Shown: positions 16,202-25,999, counted from the stretch's first letter. The stretch is DNA of 64,000 nt from JAEUMD01 sp050246945 (GCA_050246945.1 JBFWVC010000006.1:124001-188000), one strand, 5' to 3'. Numbers and translations are program-made. The notes: a model not told the origin generated them from the letters alone.

Positions 16202-19099
16202 TTACGCCTCGAGGCGCTTCAGCGCCGCGCCGAGACGCGCGACCATGTCTTCCAGTTCCGCCTTGCGCTCGCGCGCCTCGGCGATTGCCTCGGGCTTGGC
16301 TCGCTCGATAAAGTTCGGATTGTCGAGCTTGGCGTCCATCTTGCCGATGTCGACGCTGGCTTTCTCGATTTCGCGGGCAAGGCGCTTCTTCTCGGCATCC
16401 ATGTCGATGATGCCTTCGAGCGGCAGCGCGGCAGTCGTCTCACCGGCCACGAACATCGCCGCACCCTTGGGGGCGGCCTTGGCAAACGAGATGTCGTCGA
16501 GGCGGGCAAGCCGCATGAGCGTGTCGCCGTGGGTGGCCACGCGCTGCTCGGCCTTCCTGTCGCTGCCGACAATGACCAGAGGAATCTTGGCGCCCGCCGG
16601 TACGTTCATCTCGCTTCTGACGGAGCGTATCTCGGAGACCAGGTTGATGAGCCAGCCGATCTCCTGGTCGGCGCCCTGGGAGGCGAGCCCGGTGTGTACG
16701 GGCCACTGGCTCAAGGTGAGCAGGCTGGTGCGGCTCTCGCCGTACTCCACCATATGCGCCCACAGCTCTTCGGTGATGAATGGCATGAAGGGGTGGAGAA
16801 GTTTCAGGATCTGGTCGAGCACCCAGGCTGTCGTCGCCCGTGTCTCGGCGATGGCCGCCTGATCGTCGCCTGAGAGCACCGGCTTGATCAGTTCCAGATA
16901 CCAGTCGCAGAACACGCCCCAGACAAATTCATAGACGGCGGCTGCCGCGTCGTTGAAGCGGTAGGCCTCCAGCGCGGTCGTCACCTCGGCAGCCGTGCGC
17001 TCGACTTCGCCCGCTATCCAGCGGTTCAATGTCTCCCTGATCGCGGTGGGATCGAAATCGCGCTGGCGAACGCACTCGTTCATCTCGGCGAAGCGGGCGG
17101 CGTTCCAGAGCTTGGTGGCGAAGTTGCGGTAACCCTCGACGCGGTCGATCGACAGCTTCACGTCAGAGCCCTGGGCGGCCATCGCGGCCATTGTAAAGCG
17201 CAGCGCATCCGTGCCGTAGGCCTTGATGCCCTCGGGGAAATCCTTCTTCACCTCGCGTTCGACGCGGTTGGCGGCCTCCTTATCGAGACCGGCGATGCGC
17301 TTGGCGACGAGGTCCTTGAGGCTGATGCCGTCGATGATGTCCAGGGGGTCGATCACGTTGCCGCGCGTCTTCGACATCTTGTTGCCCTGGCCGTCGCGGA
17401 CAAGGCCGTGGATGTAGACGTCGCGGAACGGCACTTCCTTCATGAAGTGCATGCCCATCATCATCATGCGGGCAACCCAGAAAAAGATGATGTCGAAGCC
17501 GGTGACGAGCACCGAGGTCGGATAATAGCGCGCGAGTTCCGGCGTCTTGTCGGGCCAGCCGAGCGTGCTGAATGGCCAGAGTGCCGATGAGAACCATGTG
17601 TCGAGGACGTCCTCGTCGCGCGTCAGCCCGACGTCCCTTCCATACCTGCGGCGCGCCTCGGCCCTGGCCTCCAACTCATCATGTGCAACAAAAACCTCGC
17701 CGTCGGGCGCGTACCAGGCAGGGATCTGGTGACCCCACCAGAGCTGGCGCGAGATGCACCAGGGCTGGATATTTTCCAGCCAGCGGTAATAGTCATTGGC
17801 AAAGCGCTCAGGCACGAACGTCGTCTTGCCCGAGCGCACTGCGGCGAGCGCGGACTTGGCGAGTTCAGCTGCGTTCACGTACCACTGGTCGGTAAGCCAT
17901 GGTTCAATGACGACGTTCGAGCGGTCGCCGTGCGGCACGGTATGAGCGGTGGGTTCGATCCTGGCCAGAAGGCCAGCCTTGGCCATGTCCTCGACGATGC
18001 GCTGGCGTGCGAGAAACCGCTCCATGCCGCGATAGGCGGCCGGCACCTGCTGTTCATCGGCGGCTGTGCCATCGACGATATCGCCATGGCCATCGAGCAC
18101 GTTGATCTGCGCGAGGCCCTGGCGCTTGCCGACTTCGAAGTCGTTGAAGTCGTGCGCAGGCGTGATCTTCACCGCACCGGTGCCCTTCTCGGGATCGGAG
18201 TACTCGTCGGCCACGACTGGAATGATGCGGCCGACCAGCGGCAGCGTCACCGTCGCCTTCGCCCTTATGAGCGCGGCGTAACGCTCGTCCCCAGGGTGCA
18301 CGGCAACGCCGGTGTCGCCGAGCATCGTCTCGGGACGGGTGGTCGCGACGACGATGTGGTCGGCGGCATACCCATCAACCTTGGCGGTCAACGGATACCG
18401 GAAGTGATACATGTGGCCCGAGGGGTCCTTGGCGAGAACCTTGGCCAGGGCACCTGCATCGAAGGGCTTTTCGGGATCGCCGTCCGCCCACGTGAATGAG
18501 CCCTTCTTGTCGACCTGCACCACTTCGAGATCGGAAATGGCGGTCTGGAACTTGGGGTCCCAATTGACGAGGCGCTTGTCCTTGTAGATGAGACCGGCGC
18601 GGTAGAGTTCGACGAATACCTTGCGGACGGCGGCCGACAGCCCTTCGTCCATGGTAAAGCGCTCCCGCGACCAGTCGCATGAAGCACCCAGGCGCTTCAA
18701 CTGGTTGACGATGGTGCCGCCGGATTCCTCCTTCCAGCGCCAGACCTCGCGCAGGAACGCTTCGCGCCCCATGGTGCGGCGGTCGGTCTTGTTCTCAGCG
18801 GCGAGCTTCCTCTCGACGACCATCTGTGTGGCGATGCCCGCGTGGTCCGTGCCCGGTTGCCAGAGCACATCGCGTCCGCGCATGCGCTCGAAGCGGCACA
18901 GGACGTCCTGCAGCGTGTTGTTGAGGGCATGCCCCATGTGAAGCGAGCCAGTGACATTGGGCGGGGGAATGACGATTGCGTAAGGTGCGGCGCCTGCCGC
19001 CAGTCGATCCGTATTGCCGCACTTGAAGGCTTCGGCCTTGTCCCATTCGGCATTCACACGCGGCTCGATGGCGGCCGGCTGGTAGGTCTTGTCGAGCAT
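16202..19099 (-). CDS. valS: Valyl-tRNA synthetase
   Basis: This 965-residue class I synthetase charges tRNA-Val and edits misactivated threonine. The HIGH motif is HMGH at 54-57 (GSLHMGHALNNT), the KMSKT motif is near 573-577 (GNKMSKTRGNVIDPL), the editing domain lies between, and the C-terminus has the ValRS-specific coiled-coil arm rich in Lys/Glu/Arg. ATG 19099 (MLDKTYQPAAIEPRV) is the family start; the frame is open 28 codons upstream without conserved sequence. It is the last gene of the pcm-tolC-PopZ-PopZ-valS run on the minus strand. Confidence 0.97.
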   Translation of the reverse strand: MLDKTYQPAAIEPRVNAEWDKAEAFKCGNTDRLAAGAAPYAIVIPPPNVTGSLHMGHALNNTLQDVLCRFERMRGRDVLWQPGTDHAGIATQMVVERKLAAENKTDRRTMGREAFLREVWRWKEESGGTIVNQLKRLGASCDWSRERFTMDEGLSAAVRKVFVELYRAGLIYKDKRLVNWDPKFQTAISDLEVVQVDKKGSFTWADGDPEKPFDAGALAKVLAKDPSGHMYHFRYPLTAKVDGYAADHIVVATTRPETMLGDTGVAVHPGDERYAALIRAKATVTLPLVGRIIPVVADEYSDPEKGTGAVKITPAHDFNDFEVGKRQGLAQINVLDGHGDIVDGTAADEQQVPAAYRGMERFLARQRIVEDMAKAGLLARIEPTAHTVPHGDRSNVVIEPWLTDQWYVNAAELAKSALAAVRSGKTTFVPERFANDYYRWLENIQPWCISRQLWWGHQIPAWYAPDGEVFVAHDELEARAEARRRYGRDVGLTRDEDVLDTWFSSALWPFSTLGWPDKTPELARYYPTSVLVTGFDIIFFWVARMMMMGMHFMKEVPFRDVYIHGLVRDGQGNKMSKTRGNVIDPLDIIDGISLKDLVAKRIAGLDKEAANRVEREVKKDFPEGIKAYGTDALRFTMAAMAAQGSDVKLSIDRVEGYRNFATKLWNAARFAEMNECVRQRDFDPTAIRETLNRWIAGEVERTAAEVTTALEAYRFNDAAAAVYEFVWGVFCDWYLELIKPVLSGDDQAAIAETRATTAWVLDQILKLLHPFMPFITEELWAHMVEYGESRTSLLTLSQWPVHTGLASQGADQEIGWLINLVSEIRSVRSEMNVPAGAKIPLVIVGSDRKAEQRVATHGDTLMRLARLDDISFAKAAPKGAAMFVAGETTAALPLEGIIDMDAEKKRLAREIEKASVDIGKMDAKLDNPNFIERAKPEAIAEARERKAELEDMVARLGAALKRLEA

Positions 19100-19323
19100 G
19101 GCTCTGTTCAAGCGCCTCAGAAGGCGCATTTCTCCGCGGTTCGTTCGAGAAAGATCAAGGCGCGGTCGTAGGGCGGGCCTCAAGCCCTGTCAACCGGGCG
19201 AAATTGCAGGGCTGAGGGGGCACAATGCAGATGCGCTGCACCGCGAAGAACTCCGGCGCCAGCCCAGAGACGCCGGTTCCGATCGGCCTGGGTGTATGCC
19301 GGGCGCGGCGCGCGTGCCGGTCC

Positions 19324-20949
19324 TCAGTCCGGCTTTGCCTTGGACGCGGGCTGCTGATTGACCGTTTTGAGGCCCTCGGCCAGTTCGATGCGAAGCGCCT
19401 TCTCGACCATGCGCGGCATGTTCTCGGCCAGCCATTCACGCAGCATGGGCCGCAGCAGCTCGGCGACGATATCCTCGACGGTGCGGACGCCAACGGTCGA
19501 GCCCGCCGGCGTGGCGAGGGTGGCTGCCAATCCGGTGGCTACCGATGCGACCTGGGGCAGACCGGCGGCCGGCGCAACACTGGCGGGTGGCGCCAATGCT
19601 GCCGCAGGTGCCGCTGGCACCGATCCGGGGCTGGACGAGGCAGCCTCGAAAGCGGGCAACTCGGGCGCCGCCGAAGCAGCCGCGCCGATACCTGCAATGG
19701 GAAGGCTCGCGGCGACAACCTTGGGCTTCTTCGGTGCCGGAACCGCGACCGGCGCTGACTGCGTCTCCCTTTCGGCCGACACCGGAATGGACGCATCCAC
19801 TCCAGTGTCAGAGGTGTCCTCGCCGGCATCAATCTCCAATCCGGACGCTGTCGGCGCCGGTTCGGATATATCGTGCTCATGCGCAGCTTCGTCCTCTGCG
19901 TCCGCTTCCAGGGATTGGGATGCGGCAAGGCCCGCCATGAGCGCTCCGAATGCCGACTTGGCCGCCTCTGCGCCTTCGAGATCCTCGAACTCGGGTTCGA
20001 TCTGGGAAGCCTTGGCCGCCGTCACGGTGACGTCGGCGGGCCGATCCTCGTGCAGGTCGATGACGTCGGCATCTTCGATTTTCGGGGATCGCGGGGAGGC
20101 GGTATTTGCCGTCGCCGCGTGATCCTCGGCTTCGGCCTCCGACAGGTCGTCGTCCGCCAGCAGGTCGGCCAGATCGTCGTCGACCGCGGGCCTTGCGGCG
20201 TCGGTGCGCGCCTGCAAGTCCTCTTCGGGAGGCTCGGCCTGTATGGAATTGCGCGGTGGCTTCGACGGAGCGGTCTCGCGGGCGGCGACGCTCTCCGCGG
20301 AGGCGTCGTCGCGGCGGGGGAAGATGGAAGCGAAATCTATCGACGAAGCGCTGTTTTCGCGCGCGTCGGGGCGGATGCCGCCGAAGGCGCCGCTCGCAGC
20401 AGGCTCGGCGAGAAGATCATCGATATCTTCCAGATCGGAATTCGCGGGTGCTGCCGGTGGCGGTGCCTTGCTTGTCGGCGCACTTGCAGGGCCTGCGGCC
20501 GGTGCTCCGCGAAGTGCTTCGGCTAGACGCCCGAACAGCATGTCAGTGTCCACGGACGTCGCGGGTCGGGCCGAGGGAGCATCCATGCGAGGACGAGGTG
20601 ACGACGACGGTGCAGCCGCGTCTGAGCCCGATCGGGGCTGAGTTTCACCCGATGGCGGTGGCGCGAACGGATCGGACTGGTCGAAGGCATTTGCTTCGCG
20701 CTGCGGCACCGGCTTGGGAGCGGGCGCTGGCGTTGCGAACGGTTGGCGGGCCTCTACGACGTGGGCAACCACGGGGGGCTCGCTCGGTGTGGCGGAGACG
20801 GAGGCAGGCGCACGCTCAGGCGCCTTCGGCGCAGGACGCTCCGTCGGCTTGGGACGCGCATTGCCCGCGGGTTCTTCCGCAATGATCTTGCGGATCGAGG
20901 CTAAGATTTCCTCCATCGACGGGTCCATAGCCGCTTCCGGTCGTGACAT
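19324..20949 (-). CDS. popZ: PopZ-type polar organising protein (DUF2497)
   Basis: The 541-residue protein has the PopZ layout: a short N-terminal helix (SMEEILASIRKIIAEE, residues 11-26), a long acidic Pro/Ala-rich disordered middle (about 27-475), and a C-terminal helical oligomerisation module (VEDIVAELLRPMLREWLAEN and EKALRIEL near 480-520). In Caulobacter PopZ self-assembles into polar condensates that anchor ParB-origin complexes and polar regulators; the middle is much longer here. GAGG lies seven bases before ATG 20949. The position between tolC and valS is the usual one in this order. A second, shorter paralogue lies directly upstream. Confidence 0.85.
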   Translation of the reverse strand: MSRPEAAMDPSMEEILASIRKIIAEEPAGNARPKPTERPAPKAPERAPASVSATPSEPPVVAHVVEARQPFATPAPAPKPVPQREANAFDQSDPFAPPPSGETQPRSGSDAAAPSSSPRPRMDAPSARPATSVDTDMLFGRLAEALRGAPAAGPASAPTSKAPPPAAPANSDLEDIDDLLAEPAASGAFGGIRPDARENSASSIDFASIFPRRDDASAESVAARETAPSKPPRNSIQAEPPEEDLQARTDAARPAVDDDLADLLADDDLSEAEAEDHAATANTASPRSPKIEDADVIDLHEDRPADVTVTAAKASQIEPEFEDLEGAEAAKSAFGALMAGLAASQSLEADAEDEAAHEHDISEPAPTASGLEIDAGEDTSDTGVDASIPVSAERETQSAPVAVPAPKKPKVVAASLPIAGIGAAASAAPELPAFEAASSSPGSVPAAPAAALAPPASVAPAAGLPQVASVATGLAATLATPAGSTVGVRTVEDIVAELLRPMLREWLAENMPRMVEKALRIELAEGLKTVNQQPASKAKPD

Positions 20950-21300
20950 TCATTTCCCTCGCCTGCCACTATCGCCGCGCCCGCGGGCATCACTATCAAT
21001 CGGACCGCCCTCCACAGGATTCCGATCAATTGCGCTACCGGCTTGGCTCAGCTTACCACCCCGCACAGTAAACCCGGTGGCCACAACTCATCATACAAAA
21101 ATTCTTCACGCACGCTTCACACGCGGCATGCAATGCACGCCACGAGCATATGCGGAATGCCATCGGCAATCGCTCATCACTTCCATGCTCGTACACTGTC
21201 GAACTGGCCGCATCAATGTGGCGAACGCACGTTCGGGCGCGCAATTGCGGTCCTGGACAGCAACGAAGCTCCCGCATCACATTCAAATGTTGTTGTTGTG
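20950..21300. other. Intergenic region between the two PopZ-like genes, no gene seen
   Basis: This 351-bp gap is locally AT-richer than both flanks (for example CATACAAAAATTCTTCACGC near 21092). No open frame with a ribosome site, terminator or repeat was recognised. It may carry a separate promoter for the larger popZ gene. Confidence 0.4.
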
Positions 21301-22134
21301 CTAAGTTTTGCCTGCGTTTTCTGCCATCTCCATCGAAAGCGCCTTCTCGACGATGCGCGGCATGTTTTCCAACAGCCATTGCTTAAGCATCGGCCGGAGC
21401 AACTCCGCGGCGCCCAGTTGCGATCGCGAAAGCGCATCGGCAGGCGTCTTGCCCAGCGCCTCGATCAATGCCTTGAGCTCAGAGGCCTCGTCCTGATCCG
21501 CAAGCTCAGACGCCGAGATACCGGGGGCTTTCTCGGTGGCGACCTCGGGTTTCGACGCAACGGGCTGCACGGAGAGATTCTTAAAGCGCGTATCGAGGAA
21601 CGAGGTCATCTCACGCTTGACGGGCGATGGCTCAGAGGGAGGTGTCGTCATTTCAAGAGATGCAGCGGGCGGTTGTCCAGCCAGTCCGTCGATTGTCTGT
21701 GTTTCCGGCGATGTGGACGGAGCAGCCATTTTGGCCGATGGCGACGCGGCAGGCGCGCGAACTCTACGGAGGGCCTCGGTCAAGCGCGATCGCGGCGTGC
21801 GCGGGAAGGTGTGGACACTCGCGCTGTGCACATGGTCTGCGGCGCGCCTCAGGACCGACGGCAGGTCGGGCGAACCTTCCTCTCGCAAATCGGAGCCTTC
21901 CGGAGCCGCACCACTCCACGTCCATTCCGGATCATTTGTTTGGGCCAAGGCATCGACAGGGTGCTGATGGGCGCCTTCAGCGGAAGCGCCAGACGGCTCG
22001 TGTGCGCCGCCGTTCTGGTGCGGCGCGTTACGCAACCGCTCGACGTGCGACAGGGGTACGGCCGCCGCCTCTTTACGGATCTGCTCGAGGATGTCTTCGA
22101 TCGACTGCTGTTCTTTCCTGGGGAGAGTGGACAT
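21301..22134 (-). CDS. Second PopZ-like (DUF2497) protein
   Basis: The 277-residue protein starts at ATG 22134 (MSTLPRKEQQSIEDILEQIR) with GAGG seven bases upstream. Its ends mirror the neighbouring PopZ: N-terminal helix SIEDILEQIRKEAA (11-24) and C-terminal AAELLRPMLKQWLLENMPRI and EKALSMEMAENAGKT. The middle is shorter and less acidic, with more Ser, Thr and His. The shared C-terminal core (LLRPML.(E/Q)WL.ENMPR.VEKAL) shows common ancestry. It lies between tolC and the larger popZ on the same strand. It could co-assemble with or modulate the larger protein; no published role for such a tandem partner is known to me. Confidence 0.8.
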   Translation of the reverse strand: MSTLPRKEQQSIEDILEQIRKEAAAVPLSHVERLRNAPHQNGGAHEPSGASAEGAHQHPVDALAQTNDPEWTWSGAAPEGSDLREEGSPDLPSVLRRAADHVHSASVHTFPRTPRSRLTEALRRVRAPAASPSAKMAAPSTSPETQTIDGLAGQPPAASLEMTTPPSEPSPVKREMTSFLDTRFKNLSVQPVASKPEVATEKAPGISASELADQDEASELKALIEALGKTPADALSRSQLGAAELLRPMLKQWLLENMPRIVEKALSMEMAENAGKT

Positions 22135-22501
22135 TACGCTACCTCGTTGGAAGACCCGGAACTTCTTCCGGGCGCCGCAGTTAAACCAACTGCCTCCCAA
22201 AACGAACGCAACGTCCCGCGAGATGCAGCCTCCACGGCCACACGTCGCATGCGCGGGCCTTTTGAGGGCCCCTGCCGACGGCATGGACTACCCGTGCTCC
22301 ACGATGCACGCGCGGCTAGCCGTTCGACTCCCGTATCCCACACGGCAAGCAGGTCTAGCGGCCATCCGCGGCAAACTTTGGGCAAGGTCGCGCCGCGCGC
22401 CGACATACCTGCCGAAGACGGGGCAGCCCGCCATGAGAACCGGCTGCACGGCCCATCGCCGGCATTCCCAGCGCGCTCTGGCCGCGACAACAGAAATGGA
22501 A
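22135..22501. other. Intergenic region upstream of the second PopZ-like gene
   Basis: The 367 bp between tolC and the shorter PopZ-like gene hold no recognisable gene. The long open frames across it are Arg/Pro-rich and lack ribosome sites. The gap is long enough to hold an independent promoter. Confidence 0.4.
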
Positions 22502-24067
22502 TTATTTGTAGGGCTGCTCGACGCGCGCGTTCCAAGCATCCAGGTGCTCGCGCCGTCCGTCCTCATGCGTTATGGACAGCCCGTACCACTTACGTCGCAC
22601 TTCCTGGTAATGCACCTCTGGATCGTAGACATTGGAGGCGACACCCAGATGGTTTGCATCAAGCCGGCCGATGGCGGACAGAACCGCATATCCGGCGACA
22701 ACGAGATTGCGTTCGTCGGTCACGAGCTGGACCTGGGCGTTGAGCAACTCCTGCTCGGCATTGAGCACGTCGAGCAGCGTGCGCTGACCGACCTTCTCTT
22801 CCTCGCGGACGCCGGTCAGAGCGGTCTGGTTCGCTTCGACCTGCGTCCGATCCGATTGCACCTGGGCAATGGCTGACTGGAGAACAGACCAAGCGCTGAT
22901 CACGGCCGCGCGCACCTCGGTGCGGACCTGCTCGACCTCCTGTAGGCGCGAAACGTGGATATGCTTGGCTTGGCGCACACGGGCCGAAACCTCGCCGCCC
23001 TGATAAATGGGGATCGATAGCCGACCGGCGATGGTGCCCTGCTCGCTTTCGTCGAGTTGCCTGCTCGGATCGTAGCGCTCGGACCATTGGGCCTCGAGTT
23101 GTGCCGAGGGCAGCAACTCGCCGCGGATACGATCAACCGTGTAGCGCGCCGCCTGCTCGCGGTAGAGAGCGGCGATGATGAGTGCGTTCTCCTGCTCCGC
23201 AATCGACTGCGATTCCGGCAGGGATTTCGGCAAGTTGCGGTTAGGCGGGCCAGGATCTGCGACATTCGTCGGCGGGTGGCCGATAACGCGCTCGTAGTTC
23301 GCGCGCGACGATTTCAGATTGGCACGAGCGGCATCGAGCGCGGAAACGGCTCCTGCACGGCGCGCCTCGGCCTGGGCAACGTCCGTGCGCGTAACTTCGC
23401 CGACGGAAAAGCGATCGCGCGTTGCCTTCAGTTCACGGGTGAGCACCTTGACGTTGTTTTCCTGCAGCCGCACCACAGCCTGATCGCGGACGACATCCAT
23501 GTAGGTCGTGACCGCATCGAGCAGGACCGAACGTTCTACGTCCCGCAGCGTCTCACGACCGGCGCGCACGCCCGCTTCGGCCTCGTTCACGGCGTTTGTC
23601 GTCTGAAATCCGTTGAACAGATTCTGCGAAAGGTTGATCGAGTAGCCGCGCGAGGCGGTTGTGCCGTTGCTTGGCGAAGACGGACGGGTCTCTGAATGCT
23701 GAACGCCAACGTCGGCTGATGCTGATGCCTGCGGACGGTAGCCAGAGTTGGCTCGCGCAACCTCCTCATCCGTTGCGCGCAGACGCGCCCGCTCCGCGTC
23801 GATGCGCGGATTGTAGGTGTATGCCGATGACAAGGCCTGGTTTAGCGATTCGGCCGATGCCGGCAGCCCTTCGGACACCAACGCTGCGAACGCCGTCAGC
23901 ACAGCAACGCTGGCGCGGCCCCATTTCTTGCTCGTGCTGGAACTTTCGCGCATCTGGCGTATCGAACCTGCTTGATTGATGCGTGGCGATGCCGGAGATC
24001 CCGATGCAGCACCACTTGTTGCGCCGGCGCTACAGTCACCGGCCAGGAGCCGAAGGCCAGGGAACAT
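22502..24067 (-). CDS. tolC: TolC-family outer-membrane efflux/secretion protein
   Basis: The 521-residue protein forms the trimeric outer-membrane duct of type I secretion systems and RND efflux pumps. Both OEP halves are visible: first ESLNQALSSAYTYNPRIDAE to about residue 290, then ENALIIAALYREQAARYTVD to about 490. Typical motifs include LFNGFQT and PIYQGGE (beta-barrel strands) and GQRTLLDVLNAEQELLNAQ. The signal peptide is RASVAVLTAFAALVSEGLPASA. Two starts compete: ATG 24067, with AGGAG seven bases upstream, or ATG 23953, which gives a shorter signal peptide without the 38-residue Gly/Ser/Ala head. pcm lies upstream and the PopZ-like genes downstream. Confidence 0.93.
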   Translation of the reverse strand: MFPGLRLLAGDCSAGATSGAASGSPASPRINQAGSIRQMRESSSTSKKWGRASVAVLTAFAALVSEGLPASAESLNQALSSAYTYNPRIDAERARLRATDEEVARANSGYRPQASASADVGVQHSETRPSSPSNGTTASRGYSINLSQNLFNGFQTTNAVNEAEAGVRAGRETLRDVERSVLLDAVTTYMDVVRDQAVVRLQENNVKVLTRELKATRDRFSVGEVTRTDVAQAEARRAGAVSALDAARANLKSSRANYERVIGHPPTNVADPGPPNRNLPKSLPESQSIAEQENALIIAALYREQAARYTVDRIRGELLPSAQLEAQWSERYDPSRQLDESEQGTIAGRLSIPIYQGGEVSARVRQAKHIHVSRLQEVEQVRTEVRAAVISAWSVLQSAIAQVQSDRTQVEANQTALTGVREEEKVGQRTLLDVLNAEQELLNAQVQLVTDERNLVVAGYAVLSAIGRLDANHLGVASNVYDPEVHYQEVRRKWYGLSITHEDGRREHLDAWNARVEQPYK

Positions 24068-24613
24068 TCACATCTCCTGCGCTACGCATGCAGGATCCCG
24101 GCTGAACTCACACTCGTATCGGTGACTTCGAATCAAGGACATCGAACTGTGCACTCAAACCGGAACAGGCGCCGGACTGCCGACCAGATGTGCCGCCCAG
24201 CGATGGCGCTACAAGAGTCGCGCAAACATGCATCACAAACTTAGAACAGGTTTGCCGGTGCCCGGAAAGGCCTCGCCAGCGGCTCGTCCGCAGTCGCAGC
24301 ACCGTCGTTGCATCAATGACACAGGACACGCCCCACCGCGCACCTGCGACGCCCTGAAAGGGTGCAATCCACGAAAGCTTTTGTCTTATGTTGCAGATTG
24401 TTATCGCTATGGCGGCGCACGTAGCGCAACGAATCAGAGACCTGGAATGCCGAGGTGGCAAGCGCCCTGCAATTTGGTTGGTGCCATGCCAAGCCGATGC
24501 AGCGCGGAGGCGACCGCAGAACATGTGGCTTGGGTGGGAGTGGACGGCGATTCGCCCAAGGGCCTTAAGCTTGCGGGTCAGCGGTCGAGACGTGACCGCT
24601 CGCCCACGCGCCA
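24068..24613. other. Intergenic region between pcm and tolC
   Basis: No supported gene was seen in these 546 bp. The open frames present are Arg/His/Pro-rich with no homology that I recognise. An AT-rich patch near 24380-24415 (TTTTGTCTTATGTTGCAGAT) could be promoter sequence for tolC. Confidence 0.4.
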
Positions 24614-25282
24614 TCAGAACACGAATTCTTTCTTGTTCTCGAAGCCCGGGACCGCAGGGGCCGCGGCCTCGAAGACTGCCCTTCGGTCAAATTTGCGGCC
24701 CATGCGTTTCCAGACAATGGCGCGCGAGGGCACGCCAGCCTCGACTGCGACCAAGCGGCCCCCATCTTTCAGCTGGTCGAGTAGTGCGGGAGGGACCTGT
24801 TCAACCGCACCTTCAATCACGATCGCATCATAGGGCCCTTCCGAGGGGTAGCCGACTTCCAATTCGCCGGTGACCACGGCAGCGTTGTCGGCGGCCAATT
24901 CTGCGAGAGCGGTCGTCGCTGCATCGGCCAGGGCGGTGTCGGCTTCCAGCGCCACCACGGTCTGTGCCAACCGAGCAATCACCGCGGAGGAATAGCCGGA
25001 CATGGCTCCGACATCGAGTACGACGTCGTTCGTTCCTATCTCGGCAAGTTGCACCAGCTTGGCGAATACCCGCGGCGCCATCAAGCCACGCGCGTGGCTG
25101 CCGGCGTTCGCTTTCACCAGGGTCAGAGCCTCGTCCATGTAGGCGATCGGCTTCAGGGCAGTCGGCACGAAGGCTTCGCGTGGGACTGCGAGCATGGCGT
25201 TCAGGATACGGCGGTCGGTGACGTCGTTGGGACGCACCTGCGATTCGACCATGTTTTTGCGTTGGAGTGCCACGTCGGCCAT
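24614..25282 (-). CDS. pcm: Protein-L-isoaspartate O-methyltransferase family protein
   Basis: The 222-residue protein is a SAM-dependent methyltransferase of the PCMT family, which starts repair of isoaspartyl residues by methylating their carboxylate. The SAM motif I is VVLDVGAMSGYSSAV (near 81-95), followed by acidic VVALEAD (near 104-110) and a YDAIVIEGAVEQVP motif typical of the family. In this alphaproteobacterial branch motif I differs from the usual (E/D)(I/V)G(T/C)GSGY, so repair activity is not certain. ATG 25282 has AAGGGGA just upstream. tolC follows downstream, the conserved order. Confidence 0.88.
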   Translation of the reverse strand: MADVALQRKNMVESQVRPNDVTDRRILNAMLAVPREAFVPTALKPIAYMDEALTLVKANAGSHARGLMAPRVFAKLVQLAEIGTNDVVLDVGAMSGYSSAVIARLAQTVVALEADTALADAATTALAELAADNAAVVTGELEVGYPSEGPYDAIVIEGAVEQVPPALLDQLKDGGRLVAVEAGVPSRAIVWKRMGRKFDRRAVFEAAAPAVPGFENKKEFVF

Positions 25283-25752
25283 GTCGTCCCCTTGCTCAAT
25301 GTCATCCTCCGGCTCGTTGCCGGGCGTGCAGCGCCGCGGCGCGGGCTCACATCGCTCGGCCGGGCGAATGCCGGCGGCTCGGTCGCGGCGATGCGGGCGG
25401 CGCTGCGTCGATGCGGAAAATAACCAAAGCTGAACTCGGAGGCCATACCGCATTGGGTGGACAAGCGCGCGGAGCGTGGGCGCGGCCAAAACTGGCCCTG
25501 CGAGGGTGCGTGCCGACGGGCCCGGCGGCGACACCGGCGACCCGACATGAGAACGAATGCGACCGTTTGTCTGCGCTTGTCGAAGTGCGGGCGGCTATGC
25601 TAAGCGGAGCCTCCTTCCCAGAGCGGTGCGGGCTCATCGCGCGACACACCGGCTCAGGTCAGGGATTTAGGGATCTTCCTGGCGGCGGCGGGACATGTCC
25701 ACAAGCCGCGTATCGCCATAGCGCCCCTGACACCACAAGGGGCGTTCCCAGT
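25283..25752. other. Intergenic region upstream of pcm and tRNA-Cys
   Basis: In these 470 bp I see no gene; the frames present are Arg/Ala-rich with no ribosome sites. It should carry the pcm promoter on the minus strand and the tRNA-Cys promoter on the plus strand. Confidence 0.4.
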
Positions 25753-25826
25753 GGCCACGTGGCGGAGTGGTGACGCAGCGGACTGCAAATCCGTATACGC
25801 CGGTTCGATTCCGGCCGTGGCCTCCA
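25753..25826 (+). tRNA. tRNA-Cys (GCA)
   Basis: The acceptor stem GGCCACG pairs with CGTGGCC, the discriminator is T, and CCA is encoded at 25824-25826. The D-arm GCGGAGTGGTGACGCAGC, an anticodon loop CTGCAAA with GCA at 25785-25787, and a T-arm GCCGGTTCGATTCCGGC are all present. It is 74 nt long. A CTAG-bounded repeat begins 30 bp after its end. Confidence 0.96.
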
Positions 25827-25855
25827 TGATTTTCGGGCGCTGCCGTCAATACACG

Positions 25856-25999
25856 CTAGTGTTCCGACTCTGACGCTTGGTGCCCTGTCGGGCCCCGACG
25901 CGTCAGCCCTGAACCCTAGCATTCGATTGTTTGTGTTCTGGATTCACGATCGTTTGACGACCTTCGCCCGAGAATCAAACGTTCGATCCAGAACACTAG
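25856..25999. repeat. 144-bp CTAG-bounded element, copy 2 (best preserved)
   Basis: This copy has an intact CTAG at both ends: CTAGTGTTCCGACTCTGACG on the left and GATCCAGAACACTAG on the right. The ends form an imperfect terminal inverted repeat (TAGTGTTC). The right half folds as GTGTTCTGGAT...ATCCAGAACAC; the left half pairs GACGC with GCGTC. No coding frame is present. It lies between tRNA-Cys and tRNA-Asn. The CTAG ends suggest insertion at a TA inside CTAG, the target of IS630-type transposases, so a non-autonomous miniature element is the likely identity. Confidence 0.88.

Noticed and set aside
21043..22743. 566-codon plus-strand frame across the second PopZ-like gene
   Set aside because: It spans two intergenic regions and the antisense of two real genes; low-complexity Arg/His/Pro content.
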